Shown here one piece after another: positions 1 through 12,319 of a stretch of 64,000 bases of DNA. A program made the translations under genes and the position numbers. A model generated the notes under the pieces. That model worked only from the letters and a program-made list of their open reading frames with translations. It was not told the DNA's origin and made no database searches. Position 1 is the stretch's first letter; each line of letters begins with the position of its first letter. The DNA comes from Montifringilla adamsi (taxonomy: Eukaryota; Chordata; Aves; Passeriformes; Passeridae), in the NCBI GenBank assembly GCA_017590115.1, contig JAGGNK010009114.1, positions 17,257,937 through 17,321,936 of the forward strand. Direction: 5' to 3'.

Positions 1-429
1 CTTTTGTAAATTAGGCTTAGGAGTTTGTTTTTCTCTCCCCTGTCGTCCCCCCCCCCCTGCAATCCCCATTTTGAAATTATTTACAGAAGGAAAGAAGTTG
101 CTGATCATCTTGTTTGAAAGTTAAATATTTCTCCATTGAAAAGTTTGTTATCTTTTTGTTTGTTTTTAAAGAAGGAAGAAATATTTTAAAGTCATGTTTG
201 AGCATGTTCATCATCAGTTGCACCTTTGATGCAGGTTTTACTTCATGCATAGCTGGGATTGGTTTTAGCAAAAAGGCTCAATGGTAAACGTGGCACCTTC
301 CCTGTAGTTTGCTGCCTCTGACCTGTGGGGTAGGCACTCAGACTGGTTGATGCTGAGCATTTCAAGCAGCAGCAGTGAATCCTTAGCTAACTGGATGATC
401 TTCCAAAGCATTGAGATTTCTCACCTCCA

Positions 430-720
430 CTTCTGCAGGATCACAGAATCCCAGAAATTTCAGGTGAAAGCTGAGGGCAGGGCTCTGTCCCCAGCCTCCA
501 GCCCTGGTGGGGCCTGCCACCAGCACTGGGTTAAATTGGTCATGGCTTGTTTAGTGGAGTCTTGCAAACCTCTTTGGAAGGAGGTGCCTCAGCCTCTTGA
601 GGGTGACCTGGTCCAGCACTGCATGGTCTTCCTGGAGAAAACTTTCCTGAACACCTATCCTGAACTCTCTAAGAAGTGTCACGTCATTTGCCACCAGAAA
701 AGGTCTGGCTTTGTTATAAC
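430..720 (-). repeat. Decayed CR1-like LINE fragment, antisense
   Basis: Read on the plus strand, this stretch follows the usual order of an antisense CR1 3' region. It has a CACAGAATCCCAGAA-like start at about 440, then a GACCTGGTCCAGCACTG-like block near 606. A CTTCCTGGAGAAAACTTTCCTGA block follows at 630-652, then CACGTCATTTGCC near 680. These correspond to the 'cctgttccagtgc', 'aagaacttcttcctaat' and 'aggccattgcc' blocks familiar from bird CR1 copies. It is heavily diverged. An ORF of 154 codons (347-811, plus strand) crosses it but looks like chance. The subfamily and exact ends are uncertain. Confidence 0.6.
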
Positions 721-1973
721 TGCAGACTTTTACATTAGATCATGTATACACACTTATTTTCTGTTTTATCCTAAGACTTTGATAAGGAAACTGCAGTTAG
801 ACTGTATTTAAGATAAAACCAGATTAGGATTACCAAATTTTAATGAAATCTTAGTTTCACTAGGGCCGTATCATAGCTATGCCTTACTAGCATTGGAAGA
901 CTGTGACAGTATTGTTATTAGGATTATGATTGTTTTCATAACTATCTATCTCTGTACTCAACAGCAGCATACCATTTCAGGTTGCTATCCCTAATTCTGA
1001 TAGCAGAAAACAACGATTTTTATGACCAAACAGAGTTGCATAATGGCAAGAGAATGATTCTCTTATGACTTCAGTATCATCAACAAAATGATCAAGTACT
1101 GTAAACTTACATTATAATTATGATGTCACAAACAATATAACGTGGTTTTCAGGTTGACTGAGAATGCGCCCTGGGAATTCGGCAAAAATATATTTTTCTC
1201 ATTTGGAAGCTGAATAAGTCCTAACAGAAGTATTTCAAGAATATTTATGTAGTTCAGTGATGTTATACTCAGCAAGTATTTTATAAATAGCTGAAGTTTT
1301 AAGACCAGAGCATCTCATTTTTGGTTCCCATTTCATTTACTTGTCATAAATGAACTCAGGACTCTGCACCTTTTGTTTTTTGCTTCAATATGATTTGCAT
1401 CCTACACACCTACAGAAATACTCACTTTTCTCTGAGATGGACATTACTAATTTAAGTAAGCAGGTAGTAGATAGTTTGAATCTTGAGAAATGAATGGTGA
1501 AGGAAGAGCTGTTTCAGTGCTTCAGTTAAGATACAGGACAGTATTTTCCAGTCAGTGTAGAGACTTGGCTGCTGGAATTTTAGGGACGCTCTGGAATACC
1601 TTGTATCTGTAGCAATGGGCCAGGTATCTTAACTCCTTCTGGCTGTATAATTTCTTTAAAGCATCTTACGGACATCCAAAATCCCCCAGAAGTGAACAAA
1701 GGAGAAATCTGGGTCACTCTGGTAGAGAAGATAATGCAGACCCATACAGGACACTGCCTGCTTCCAAGTCACATGAAGGGGACTGTTCTTCCTCAAACCA
1801 AATCTTTGTACCTCTAGTGACTTAGAGTGGGCTTTGTCTTCAAGATCTTTCTGGTTCTTCCTTAAGGAAGACCCCTCTCAGTTCTGCTTTTGGGGTTTTC
1901 CAGGATGATCTGGAGGAGGTGGTGAAAGCAAAGGGCGTAGTGGTGTGGAGAAGGATGCCATCTCTCATACCTC

Positions 1974-1997
1974 AGTGGGTATGTGAGTGGGTATGTG
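1974..1997. repeat. Two-copy 12-bp tandem repeat
   Basis: AGTGGGTATGTG occurs twice head to tail with no mismatch (1974-1985 and 1986-1997). This is probably a replication-slippage duplication in unique DNA. Confidence 0.9.
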
Positions 1998-2224
1998 AGG
2001 TACTGGGATGGGAAGCAACAGCCCTTCCAGCAGCAGCTTTGGAAATAAACAGCACCCACTGGAACTGGGCATCCTGGCTGTGCAGCAGCACAGCTCTGTG
2101 GGTTTGCTTTCTTACCTTCATGCCTCTCTCCTCCCCTTCCCCCACAGTTTCTACTATGCTTTCTCTTGTAGACAGCAATATAGGATCAGACTGCTTTTCA
2201 TTTCCATCACTTTTCCCTGCTGTG

Positions 2225-2515
2225 ACTGAATCTGTTGCAATTAAATTTTAATTGAGATGCACACTGCTTAAATAGACGCAAGACAGCTACAGCTATCGCT
2301 AATTAATTTTCTTCCAAAATGACAACATTTAATAATTATATTTCTTGTCACTTACATTATTTATACAAGTTTAACTCTGGGAATTTTTTTAAAGACACGT
2401 CAGCTGTGAAAGTGCTTTATGGTGTTAATCTCCTGTAAGGCAATTGTGATTAACTTCAGAAGTGGAAGTATGTTTATGGTGCATTTATTAAAATAGCATG
2501 TAGCTCTGCAAGCTT
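2225..2515. other. Candidate conserved non-coding block, AT-rich
   Basis: The block lacks recognisable transposon sequence and is rich in TAAT-type homeodomain core motifs. It includes a near-perfect palindrome at 2238-2254, where CAATTAAA and TTTAATTG are separated by one base. A TAATTAAT run follows near 2302. It also keeps scattered CpGs, as in GACGCAAGA and ACACGTCAG. This composition is typical of vertebrate developmental enhancers, but conservation cannot be seen from one sequence. The call is an inference from composition and motif density only. Confidence 0.25.
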
Positions 2516-3845
2516 CAGGAAAGATTGAGGTATTTCTACAATAAGGTAATAGTGTTTCTGGTTGCAGTATTCAAATCTAGAGAAGCCCTAATGGTAATAA
2601 TTTGTGCTTGTGTATTATCTCTGATCTGATGATCTCTAAGCACTTTCTGACTGCGAATGAACAACAACAACCTTCTGCAGAGATGCTTCCCCAGTTTCTG
2701 ACTTCATCTGACATAGCACAAAGAGATCATCTGCTGCCCCAGCTTGCAAAAGTCCTTGCCCTCTGCTACCTTGCTGTAATACTGGGCAAAGCAAATGACC
2801 TTTTTGTATTTTAGTCTGAGGAATCCATCACTGGTTGCTGTCAGACAGGGTGTTGGATGAGTGGGACCATTTGTCTGTTGCGGTGTGACAGTCCTTAGAC
2901 GGTGCTGTGACAATTTGGGGGTTCTGTCTGTGCTTGAATACATCGTTGCTGCATTGTCGCATGCTTTGGTGTTGGCAGAGAGGTGCATCATCATCAACCT
3001 CCAAACTTCAAACGTTCACAAAACAGGCAGAAATTTCTCGGGACAGCTGTGAGGAGAATTTTTCCAGCCTCTCCTGTGGGGATGTATGGCTGTGATGTTC
3101 CCTCTGCAGAACAAAGGAGCTGGATATTGAAGGTGAGATGCATCAGCCCTGGGGTTTTACTGGCAGATCAGGAAACTTTGGGAATGTCTGAAGAGTTGGA
3201 GAGCCTTTTTTTTTTCTCAGCGAGGGTCCTGTCTAGGGTGAAAGTTTAAGCTGGAAGCTGCAGCCGAGGGATTTTCTGGGTCAGAGAAATAAATGTGGGA
3301 GGGCAGGACAGGTAAGACTTGGATCTCTCAGAGGACCCAAGACCAGTAAAAGTCAAAATTAGATGTGAAAAGTGACTGCAAGTACCTGGGTGTGCATATT
3401 TTCTCTACTAGCATCGAGTGACTCTCTAGAAATCTTCACACCTTTGTGGTCACTAGCAAAGTAAAGCTGCTCTGGGAACAGAGCTCTGGGAAAGTGTGTG
3501 TTTGCATTTATTAAGGATGTTGGGGATTAGTACTGATGTTGCAGAACAAAATGAGTTGGATGATGCAACCCCATTGCAGGAAGGCTCAATAGAGAGGCTT
3601 TCCAAGGATGGCATGAAAAGCAGTTGTACTGTGTGCTGCTGTGATTAGAGGAGGTTAAGATGGTGTGGATCTTAAGGGCTGATCAACTGGACATTTGTAA
3701 TGAGTCAGGCAAAGGATACTAATTTAAATATGTTAAATGTGTATATAACAAAACTCTTTTGTTGGATATTTGGGGCTATCATAATTATTATCAAATTACA
3801 TAAATTTCAGCTGTTTCTTGAAATTATTTTGATTCATTTTATAGT

Positions 3846-3868
3846 GAATATATATATAGATATATATC
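3846..3868. repeat. Short AT dinucleotide repeat
   Basis: An interrupted (TA)n run (ATATATATATAGATATATAT) lies inside AT-rich unique DNA. It is a simple microsatellite. Confidence 0.8.
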
Positions 3869-5459
3869 CAAAACCATTTGCCTCTGCATTAAGATGGATT
3901 TGAGTGAAAAGCTCTCTGGTCATCTCCCTGTCCTCATGTACTGTCACAGCAGCAAAATTGCATTGCAAAAGCTTTTCATTGTCGCTTCACTTTATTTTCC
4001 CCTCAACTTTGACAATAGCAAAACAGAATGGGCAATATTTAGTGCTATTTTGATATCTGTTTGGTTTCTTGGGCAGTGTTTACTGTGGCAGGGGCAAGTA
4101 AGCCAGGAAACTGTATGGAGGATTTTTTAGAAGCAATGGAACCTTTTTGCAACTTTATTTTATCGCTTTTCTCAGTAGGCTGTAGTTTACTACACTCTTC
4201 CTAAGAAGGTAGTTCAGTTAATTATTTTTGTGCTTATTGGTAATACAGTCACAATTCTTGGCAGGGACACAGGTCTGTGTAACGCAGTGGGGTGGGACAG
4301 CAGTGTGTTCCTTCCAAGTGGGCCTGTTCTTGGAGCTGAGGTCTGCTCCATTGCACCTGAGGAGACAGGAATCATTTATTTCTCTAACAAATAGATCTCT
4401 TCCTATGTGTGTTTTCCCTGAAGTTGTTTACACACGCAGTTGTTTGCTTTGAGGTCTTGCATGCTCTGTAATTTGGATGTGGTGCCGGAGTTGCGGATGG
4501 TTCGTTCTTTGATTGCCGACTCTCACGGTCTGAAAAAGGCCTTCAGCTGCCAGTGCCCTTGGGGGCTGTGGGGGCTGGAGCCCCAAAGGCCACAGGTTTG
4601 GTAAAAACTGTAGGTTTTCTGCATGACTCGGTGTGAGTGTCCAGGTCCCAGCCAAAGGGCCAGGCAGCAGCCACGTGGCCTTGGGGCTGTGTTGTGTCGT
4701 TGCACTGATCAAGGGAAGGTCTGAACATTAAGGAATGTTCACAGCCAGCAGTCTTGTGTTCTAAAAATCTCAGCGAGCTGAGAAGCAATGGAAACCAATC
4801 CAGCAAATTCTTCAGGTCTTTCTCTGAAGGCATCTGCCTGAATGTGTTCTCTAAATAAAGAACAATCTTTGGTTGCAAGAGTGCTAAGGGAAGACATCTA
4901 CTGTTTTCTCAATATGCCACTAATGATTGGGGGATGTCCATCAATTTTTGTTTTCAAAAAATACATTTTCTTTGTTTCGTTTTGTTTTTTAATTAACATT
5001 TATAAGCATTTATTAGCAATAAACCTGTGAAGTGCTGCATTTGCAGTGATGATACTGTCTCCAAGACAGAAAGTATGTTGAGCTGTCTCACTTATAATAC
5101 ATGAAAGGCTGGCAAGTGTCCAAGAGGACAAGGTGGGACCAAATGTTGGGTAGCTATGGTTTAAAAACAAGAAATTGTGCGGTCATCTATAGCTGGTGAC
5201 AAGTCCCCCATCCCTGTGCCTTCAGTTCTATGAAAGTTTGGACTCAAAAGGATGAATGTAGAGATGGGGAAAAATAGATGTTTAATTTCTTCAGTAGAGA
5301 AAAAGCTAACTGGGTTTTCAGTCAAGTGCTAGGTTATGACAGCAATTAAAATGCATACTTGAAGAGGTTTTCCAGTATTTGTAGCATATAATTTTGAATG
5401 TCAAGATTCTCTGACACTGTGTTATGCAGAGAGCAAAGGGATAGAAGAAATATAATTTA

Positions 5460-5473
5460 TTTTTTTTTTTTTT
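5460..5473. repeat. T14 homopolymer
   Basis: An uninterrupted T run follows an AT-rich stretch. No recognisable SINE or retrocopy body lies beside it, so a retrotransposon-tail origin is not supported. Confidence 0.9.
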
Positions 5474-7968
5474 GTGAGGGATAAGTGAGTTATGGTAAAT
5501 GAGTTATGCAAGTGATTATTCCCTTACAGGAGGAAAAATGGAGTTTACTGTGGAACCCTAGTACTTCTGAAAACAGAACAGGAAAATCAGAACTGGTTCC
5601 TGATTTTCTGAGGGGATCTGATTCTCTTATCTTGGAGGCCTGTAATGAAACAGAAGGCAGCTCAAGTTAGTAGTTTCAGTGGTGAACTAATTATGAATGA
5701 GACTGGGAGCGGGCAGATATCTCTGACCTGTATGACCAAACCCACTCAAAGAACACGTATTTAGGCCCTGATGGAAGAAAGTGCATATGCATTTGCTGAA
5801 GTCTTCCTGAAGCCAGTGAGATTGAAAGCATAGTGTGGTAGGCTTTGATAGGCTTTGAAAGAGGAGACAATGGCTGAGGCAAAACAAAAGAGCATGCCAT
5901 CAAAGGATGTAAAGCGAAGTGACAGGAAAAAAGTGACAAGCTAGGAAAATGTTCTTTGTTCCCACATTCTGAATGGCTGTGAAATCAGCTTTGTACTCAT
6001 TAGAGCCAATATAAAGGAACTTGCTGTAAATGAAAATGAATGGGTGAGAGGCTGGTGTTTTGAGTTCAGATGTGTAGGTGAGTGGCAGGAAGCTCAAGGA
6101 AATGCCAAACTCTGAGACACTGTGCAGAAGGAAGAAGCAGGAGTCAGAGGTGGCCTAGAGGCAAAATCTTACAGTGAGGTTGGAGGAATCTTGAGGACCA
6201 CCCCAGGTTTCAAACTTGGATAACAAACAAGATGCTATCCACTTCTACAGCATTTGGCATCCTTTGCTAGCTTCTAACCATGGCCAGACTTCTGTGAGAG
6301 ATATTTGAGAGACAAACTGAAGTTTCTGTGTGGTTGGAGGGAATTAGGTCCAAACTAGGTCAATCTGACAGTAAAGTGTAGGTAAGATTTAGTGGAGAGA
6401 AAGCCCAGAGGCAACTGGGCTTTGAATACAGCTTAGCTGTAGTGAACAAGAAGGAAGATGGAAAGAGTTATAGACACAGCTGGGATTTTGGGTTTAGAGG
6501 GAGGCAGACCAGAAAAAAGAGGAAAAAAAAGAGAGAGCAAGCAGAGCAAAAGAAGTGGCTGTGGCATGTTTTAGAAGATGGTTGTGGAGGAGTGACGTTA
6601 TTAAAGGAAAGAGTAGATGAAACTTCAGGAGCAGGGAGGAGGTTGTAGATGGGAGGTAAAAGAATTAGCTTGTTTTTACTGTTTTCTCAAAGAGCTTAAC
6701 AAGCTTGCATGCAGAAAAAAATATGGATGTAGAATATAGTTATGTGCATTAATATCCAGCAGAAATAATGTAAAATAACTGCAAGGTATATTGTAACTTT
6801 TTTAGTAAATAGTTTTATATTAGTTATAACTGGTTTAGTTCTAACTAAATAATAACTAACTAGAACCAGATATAACTGTATGTGTGTATATACACAGGCT
6901 CCTGTGCAAGAGTTCTGTCCTGAAGAATGGATATGAATCCTTTGCATTTTGTCTTAAATTAGAAACTATCAAGGAATGAAAGCAAATAAGGAGGCAGGAT
7001 TTACAGAATTTTCTCAGGTTAGCCTTAGACTTGAGTCTTATGTAATGAAATAGTTGAAAGAATCTTCTTGTGTCTAGTGGCCACATCAGTCACTGTGCCT
7101 TGAATTCTGGTACAGCCTGTGAAAATCTGTGGGGGCTCTACAGGTGCAAATGTTCCCAGTGTTGGGGCCTTGGCCTGGCTGCCACCACTCGCGGTTCTTT
7201 TGCTTCACTTGCTTCAACTGCACTGTCACATACACACAATGTGGTCCCCAAACCTTTCCCCTGAGCCATAGCAACCTGCTCACATTTGCTACAAGTTCAC
7301 TCTGGCCTGTGTTTTGTTGCAGTGAGTTTTGGGGACATGAGATGTTCCGGCTTGTCAGCCCAGCTTGTTTTGTATGTGAAGCAGACGCTGCAGGGCTGCG
7401 GCAGGCCAGACCTCCTTGTATTCCCAGTCTTCTTCTGGGCTGTGGAGACACCGCTGCTGGGGTTGAGATGGGAGGTTTTCCCCTTTGCTTTTTTAACAAG
7501 AGAATGAAATAAATTACAGTGTTGTTCCTTTCCTTGTTTTGATGCTGGCAGCTGCTTACCAGATCAAGAAACCAAGTGAGTCTGTATAGACTATAAACTG
7601 AAGATTGCATTATATTCTGTTGGTGAATGGTTTTATAATTTGTCTTAGTCATCAAAATACTTGTAGCACAGTAGACATATCTGCATAGTGAAAGAATGTA
7701 TATTCTGCAACATTGCCACTGGCAGGACATAAACACCTGTCCTAAGTCCTTATCACAAAAGAAAAAAAATAGGGAAGTTGGGAGGCAGACATTAGTTTTG
7801 TTGTCAGCAGAGACAGACATGCTAACATTTAATCATAATAAATGCAGATGCTTTGATGTGTGAAGTTATGGCAAACCAACTATTAATAATACCCCGATAC
7901 ATAGGTGCACAGAGGATCAAGGTGCTGTTCTAGTCTAACCTTCTCTTTCATACCGTCAGAGGACTTTC

Positions 7969-8003
7969 CTGTACTTAAACCCATGCTGTACTTAAAACCC
8001 ATG
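7969..8003. repeat. 17/18-bp tandem duplication
   Basis: CTGTACTTAAACCCATG at 7969-7985 is repeated at 7986-8003 with one extra A in the A-run. The near identity points to a fairly recent slippage event. Confidence 0.9.
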
Positions 8004-8026
8004 TCCTGTGATAAGTCTTAGACTAC

Positions 8027-8052
8027 AGGTGTTTTTTCCTGGAAAAACACCT
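8027..8052. repeat. Short perfect inverted repeat (hairpin)
   Basis: AGGTGTTTTT (8027-8036) and AAAAACACCT (8043-8052) are exact reverse complements around a six-base TCCTGG centre. No transposon ends or RNA gene features flank it. No function is assigned. Confidence 0.8.
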
Positions 8053-8189
8053 AAATAAAATGTCAGCTCTGCCATGCTAGAAAGTCTGGCACCAGCCTGA
8101 ATCTAATGCTCTTTTCTGTTGAAACTGGGAGCCTTGTTTCTCATCTGAATTTCTCTAGTTTAATATCTGTATCATCCTTTGCAGTTGTG

Positions 8190-8420
8190 TATGTATTAAT
8201 ATTACTGCTCAGGTCATTCTGCAAGTGCCTCTCTGTTGACCTCTCTTTCATTTTTCTCATGTGTGGCACAGGAGCCTCTGCAGTTTTCATCTCTCTTCTT
8301 GGACTGTGGGCACCAGAACTGCACACACTGTCAGTTCAGGGTTAGGCAGAGAGGCATTACAGCCTCCCAAACTCTGTGCAGACAAACACATATTGCTTTA
8401 ATCGTTTTAATGTTGGTACC
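8190..8420 (-). repeat. Old CR1/L3-like LINE fragment, antisense
   Basis: The plus strand carries GGGCACCAGAACTGCACACA near 8309, followed by a CAGTTCAGGGTTAGGCAGAG-like block. This is the reverse complement of the 'tgtgtgcagttctgggc' block of CR1 and L3 LINEs, followed by the 'caggtgtggcctcaccag' region. The rest of the stretch matches weakly and the ends are arbitrary. The identity is much lower than for the 58.6-kb copy, so this would be an ancient insertion. Confidence 0.4.
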
Positions 8421-11400
8421 CTCCATAGAGCTTCTCAGCCACTGTCTGCCCACCATAAACTTCAAGTAATCTCCAGTCAGTGTTTCTCAGACAGTTTTCA
8501 TTTTAATCAATTATTTTCCAGATGTGTGGCCTTGTATGTGGTTGCTTTAGAACCTATAATCTTTATCTAGGCCATCTAGGCATGGAGAGCATCTCACTGG
8601 TATAAAGCAATCATCTTTATTTACCATGTCAACAGCCATTTGTCACTGACAGGCTTCATGACTCTGTATTTGTTTCCAGTCCCTGATACACAAAATGATT
8701 TTAACTCCCCATTCATATGAATGTTTCCACCAGATTCAGTAATACCAGTCAGGACTAATTTGTGTATTAAAGGAGCTATTCCACTTCTTGTTTATTACGC
8801 GTGTTCATAGTGTTACAATCTACACAATTAAGGAATCTCTTCTCTTTGAGTCCCTTGATACCTTGATTAATTTTAATCTTGACATCTTGATTTCTGGCTA
8901 AATGAGTGCTCATTTTCACCCTTGTCTTTTGTCATTAGCTTAATACCCTCCTGAATACTTTAGCCTGTCTCCTGAAAGACTTATTCCCATCCACTGTAAT
9001 GACAGCCAGCCACATTGTACAGTTTCTTTTCTCTGTAGAAGATGGACCTGCACTGCTGAAAACATAGGGGCTCTGCCAGTCACCACTTACTTAACTGTTA
9101 ATTTCTGGAAAAATATATAGCTTTGTAATTTGAGTCACAGCTCACAGAAACAGAATGCTCTTCAAAGTACTGATTTCATTCTTCCTTTTGTAACGTTCCT
9201 TGCAAGGATTCTTGGTTCTCCCTAAATTTTTTCTTCACCAGCATGCTTGTGTTCTTGCAGACTAGTCTTTGTTGTGGTTCATGGGTACATCCCATATAAC
9301 TCCAACCTCTCCTACTAAAGCCGCTGTCAGATATTTCAACAGTTTTGGGGTTTTCAAATGCTGGTTATGAGCATGAGGCTGACCTTGGTGACCTCCATGA
9401 GTCTTTCCCAATCCTAGATACTCTATGTTCCCCTGAGAAACTCTTCTCCCGTTCTCATCTGGATGAATTTTTCTCCATTCTCCTGTTGATGAACTGCCAT
9501 CCATTTTATGTGGTCTCCATCCTGCCTTCAGCTGGCAACTGGAGTCTTATAAAGACAATATGTGGAGTGGAATAAAGTGTGGAATAGCAGCTTGTGTGGT
9601 GTATGTGTTCAGCAGAGGAAAATGAGCCAACTGAAGTGTTGCTTTTTTGTTTTTAATTACATTCTCGTTTTCTTCCCAGGCTTCTCTCTTCTGCATGCTT
9701 ACATGTGTGCCTCTGGAGGGAGAATTCAATAGGCTGATGAACAGAACTGTGATGTTTAAAAATAAACCAAAATTTTGTAATGAAACATGTTCTGAAAGAA
9801 CCTAGTTGCTGTAGGGATTTTTGCAAGGATGCAGTCCTTCATCTTTCATTGCTCAAAATAAAGATTTTCATTTCTTGAGCCAAATGAGGGGTTTCTTATC
9901 CAAGCTTTGGAGCCTGTTCAATGTCATCTGGATGGACTAGCCACTACAAGACATTATTACTCATCCCATCCCTACATAAAGCAAACCCATTAAACTTCAG
10001 TGCATGTGGTTTGTATTTGGGGTTTCATTCATGAGAGTTGAAAGTGCCCAAACTACTGCAGCACGGAAGTGAAACCCTGAGAGGATTCTCCTTCAGTCAC
10101 CACCAAGCCAACAAAACATTCACTTCTCAAAACCTCCCTTGAATCCAATATCAAGGCAGCTCTTTTCCTGTTAGCCAAATCTCCTGCACTGACCCTTCTC
10201 CATTCTGTGGAATCTGCATAAACATCTCTGCTCAGAATCAGTTTCTGCTCCTCTTGTAGTATGTGAAATTTACTTTTGTAGTATCTTTTACTCATAAACC
10301 TGATGAAAAGTCATTAGGTTATTAGTGATTTGCAATTAGAGTCTAATTTTGTGGTAAACTGTTTAATGGTCCTCCACCCTGGTCTCATGCAGTCTGTCAC
10401 CCACCCTGTTTGGCTGTAACCCACCCTGGAGTAGCTGCCAAGCACCACAGATGTTTTCTTTGACATCTCAGTTATTAGCAATTTCTGCTCTTGTTGGAGC
10501 ATGAAGACTTGATGAAGGGGGTTTTTGGGGGGTTCTGTATTGCCTTTTTTTTGTTTTCTCTTTTGGTGTGCAAAGGTTTCCTAAAATGAAAACAATACTT
10601 CTTCATTAGATACATGTGTGCACACATAGGTAGTATTTGTCTTGTTGGTTCTGTTTTTGGAAAAAACACAGACAGTTGTGTAACAGGAAATTGAAAACTT
10701 CTTTGGATTTACATCAAAAACACAAACTTAGACGACGCTTTGCCACAATTCTCTCACTCTTAAAACAAAAGCAAACAAATAAGCAAAACCCAAGTGAAGA
10801 TTCATGGACCAGTTATAATGGTGACGCATCACTTTTAAGCAATTTTTGTTTACCTGGCGGCATCCTCCCATATTTTTTGCAGCATGTTAATACAGAGTCT
10901 GACTGCAGGAGTGTCTTGATTATCTTCTTTGACGGTTTTTTCGCATGTTGGAATTTGCTTAGTGGAAATTTTCTCATGATAAGACATGTAGGATTGGTTT
11001 TGTAAAATTACAAGCATGACTTTGTTTTCCTGTTCTACCACAAAAGACTCTTCCCTCCAGCCCCCACTCCTCCATCTTCTGAGTTCTTCCAAAGTAAGAA
11101 ACAAAGATAACTTCTGAGGGAAAGGAGGGAAAGTCAGGTACCCCAGCCTGCATGCCTCGGCAAGGACCAGTGCTGATTCTGTGTCTGGCTTTGAGCTTTT
11201 ATGTCTGTTCATATGTTTTGATGATGTATTGTGATTGTTTTTAACCCAGCATCTGAAAGATAATTTTTGTTCAAGGCTGTAAGGTTGGCATCTTGAAAAT
11301 ACACTGGAAGTGGGGAAACAATTCAGATGTTCTGCTATTTTATAAATCAGACTTGTTTGTAATGAAGCAGTGATGTTTAAGTGACATTAGTGTTTGTGAA

Positions 11401-12295
11401 AAATAGGAACACCAGACTAAACCTGAAAATGGCTGAAATGTTAGTTCCTCTATTTAATATCATCTCCTTTCCAATAAATGCAGCCCAGAAAGTAAAATGG
11501 CTTTAGAAAGGGAAAAGTAATTTATGTTGCAATACAGTAGCCTCAGTACTGTCATTTGGTGCCACAGAGTGCTGTCCCAGCCATGAGAGATGTCATGTTG
11601 TGCTTTCCCCTGCCCCAGCAGTGCATGTATCTCCATCTCTTGGGGAATCAGGTCTGCCTACAGTCTTGCTTCTTCTTTTCCATGCTTCTCTGTTTCCACA
11701 GGACTTGCCATTGTCTGTGCTTCATTCACTCATACTCTTCAGTAAGGTTATCCCCCTTCCCCTTATTTCTTGTTTTCCAGGCCCTTGTCCATCTTCAGGA
11801 ACTTGCTGCTCTTTCCATATCCATCCAGTCATCCTTGCAAACATCCCTCCTTCCCTCATGCCTCCTTCCTACCCTGCATTTTTTGTTTCTTTACCTTCCT
11901 GGACAGAGTTGTGCCTGAAATATCCCAGGACTTGTGGAGCTGGCTGGAGGTGATGCTAGTACAGTACAGAGAGACACTAGCAAGCCCCAGTCAGTTCTGG
12001 GTGCACTTTGACCCCTCACAGTATTGCAGAGCTGCTTCTCCTCGTGCTTTTGGTTTGCTGTTGCCATATGGAAATGGCAGATGGTGTTGATCAGGAAGTT
12101 AATCTAGAAGTGTATCCGTTTCATGCCGTACGCGAAGGATTTGTTCATTAAACTTAGAACTCTAATTTAAAGCCAATTAACTGAGTGATTTGAAGAGACT
12201 TGTTGTTTTTGAAGTTCAAAAGAGATGCTAAGTCTCTGATTTCAGCCTTTGTACATTCCAGAACCTGTATAACTATTGCAGTTTTGCCAACTCTA

Positions 12296-12319
12296 CCCCC
12301 CCCCCCCCCCGCCCCCCCC
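12296..12319. repeat. C-tract, C15-G-C8
   Basis: Fifteen C residues, one G and eight more C residues form an almost pure C run, followed by a pyrimidine-rich tail to about 12350. The complementary strand is a long G run able in principle to form a G-quadruplex, and the C strand an i-motif. No promoter or CpG-rich context surrounds it. Confidence 0.95.

Larger units (their letters stand above)
721..8189. other. Non-coding stretch, no gene seen
   Basis: No recognisable exon, RNA gene or intact transposon was found. It contains a two-copy 12-bp repeat (1974-1997), an AT-rich block with homeodomain-type motifs (2225-2515), a short AT repeat (3846-3868), a T14 run (5460-5473), a 17/18-bp tandem duplication (7969-8003) and a hairpin (8027-8052). 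The part at about 5640-6660 is purine-rich on the plus strand and looks like an old transposon relic, but I could not match it to a family. ORFs here, including 244 codons on the minus strand at 7086-7820, carry no recognisable motif. Confidence 0.6.

Noticed and set aside
1600..1680. Weak MIR-like wording (GGGCCAGGTATCTTAACTCC)
   Set aside because: Only one block resembles the family and the blocks expected on either side are missing.
7086..7820. 244-codon minus-strand ORF, the longest in the window
   Set aside because: No recognisable domain, mixed low-complexity segments, and overlapping plus-strand ORFs. Plus-strand sequence shows no paired splice signals that would make it an exon.
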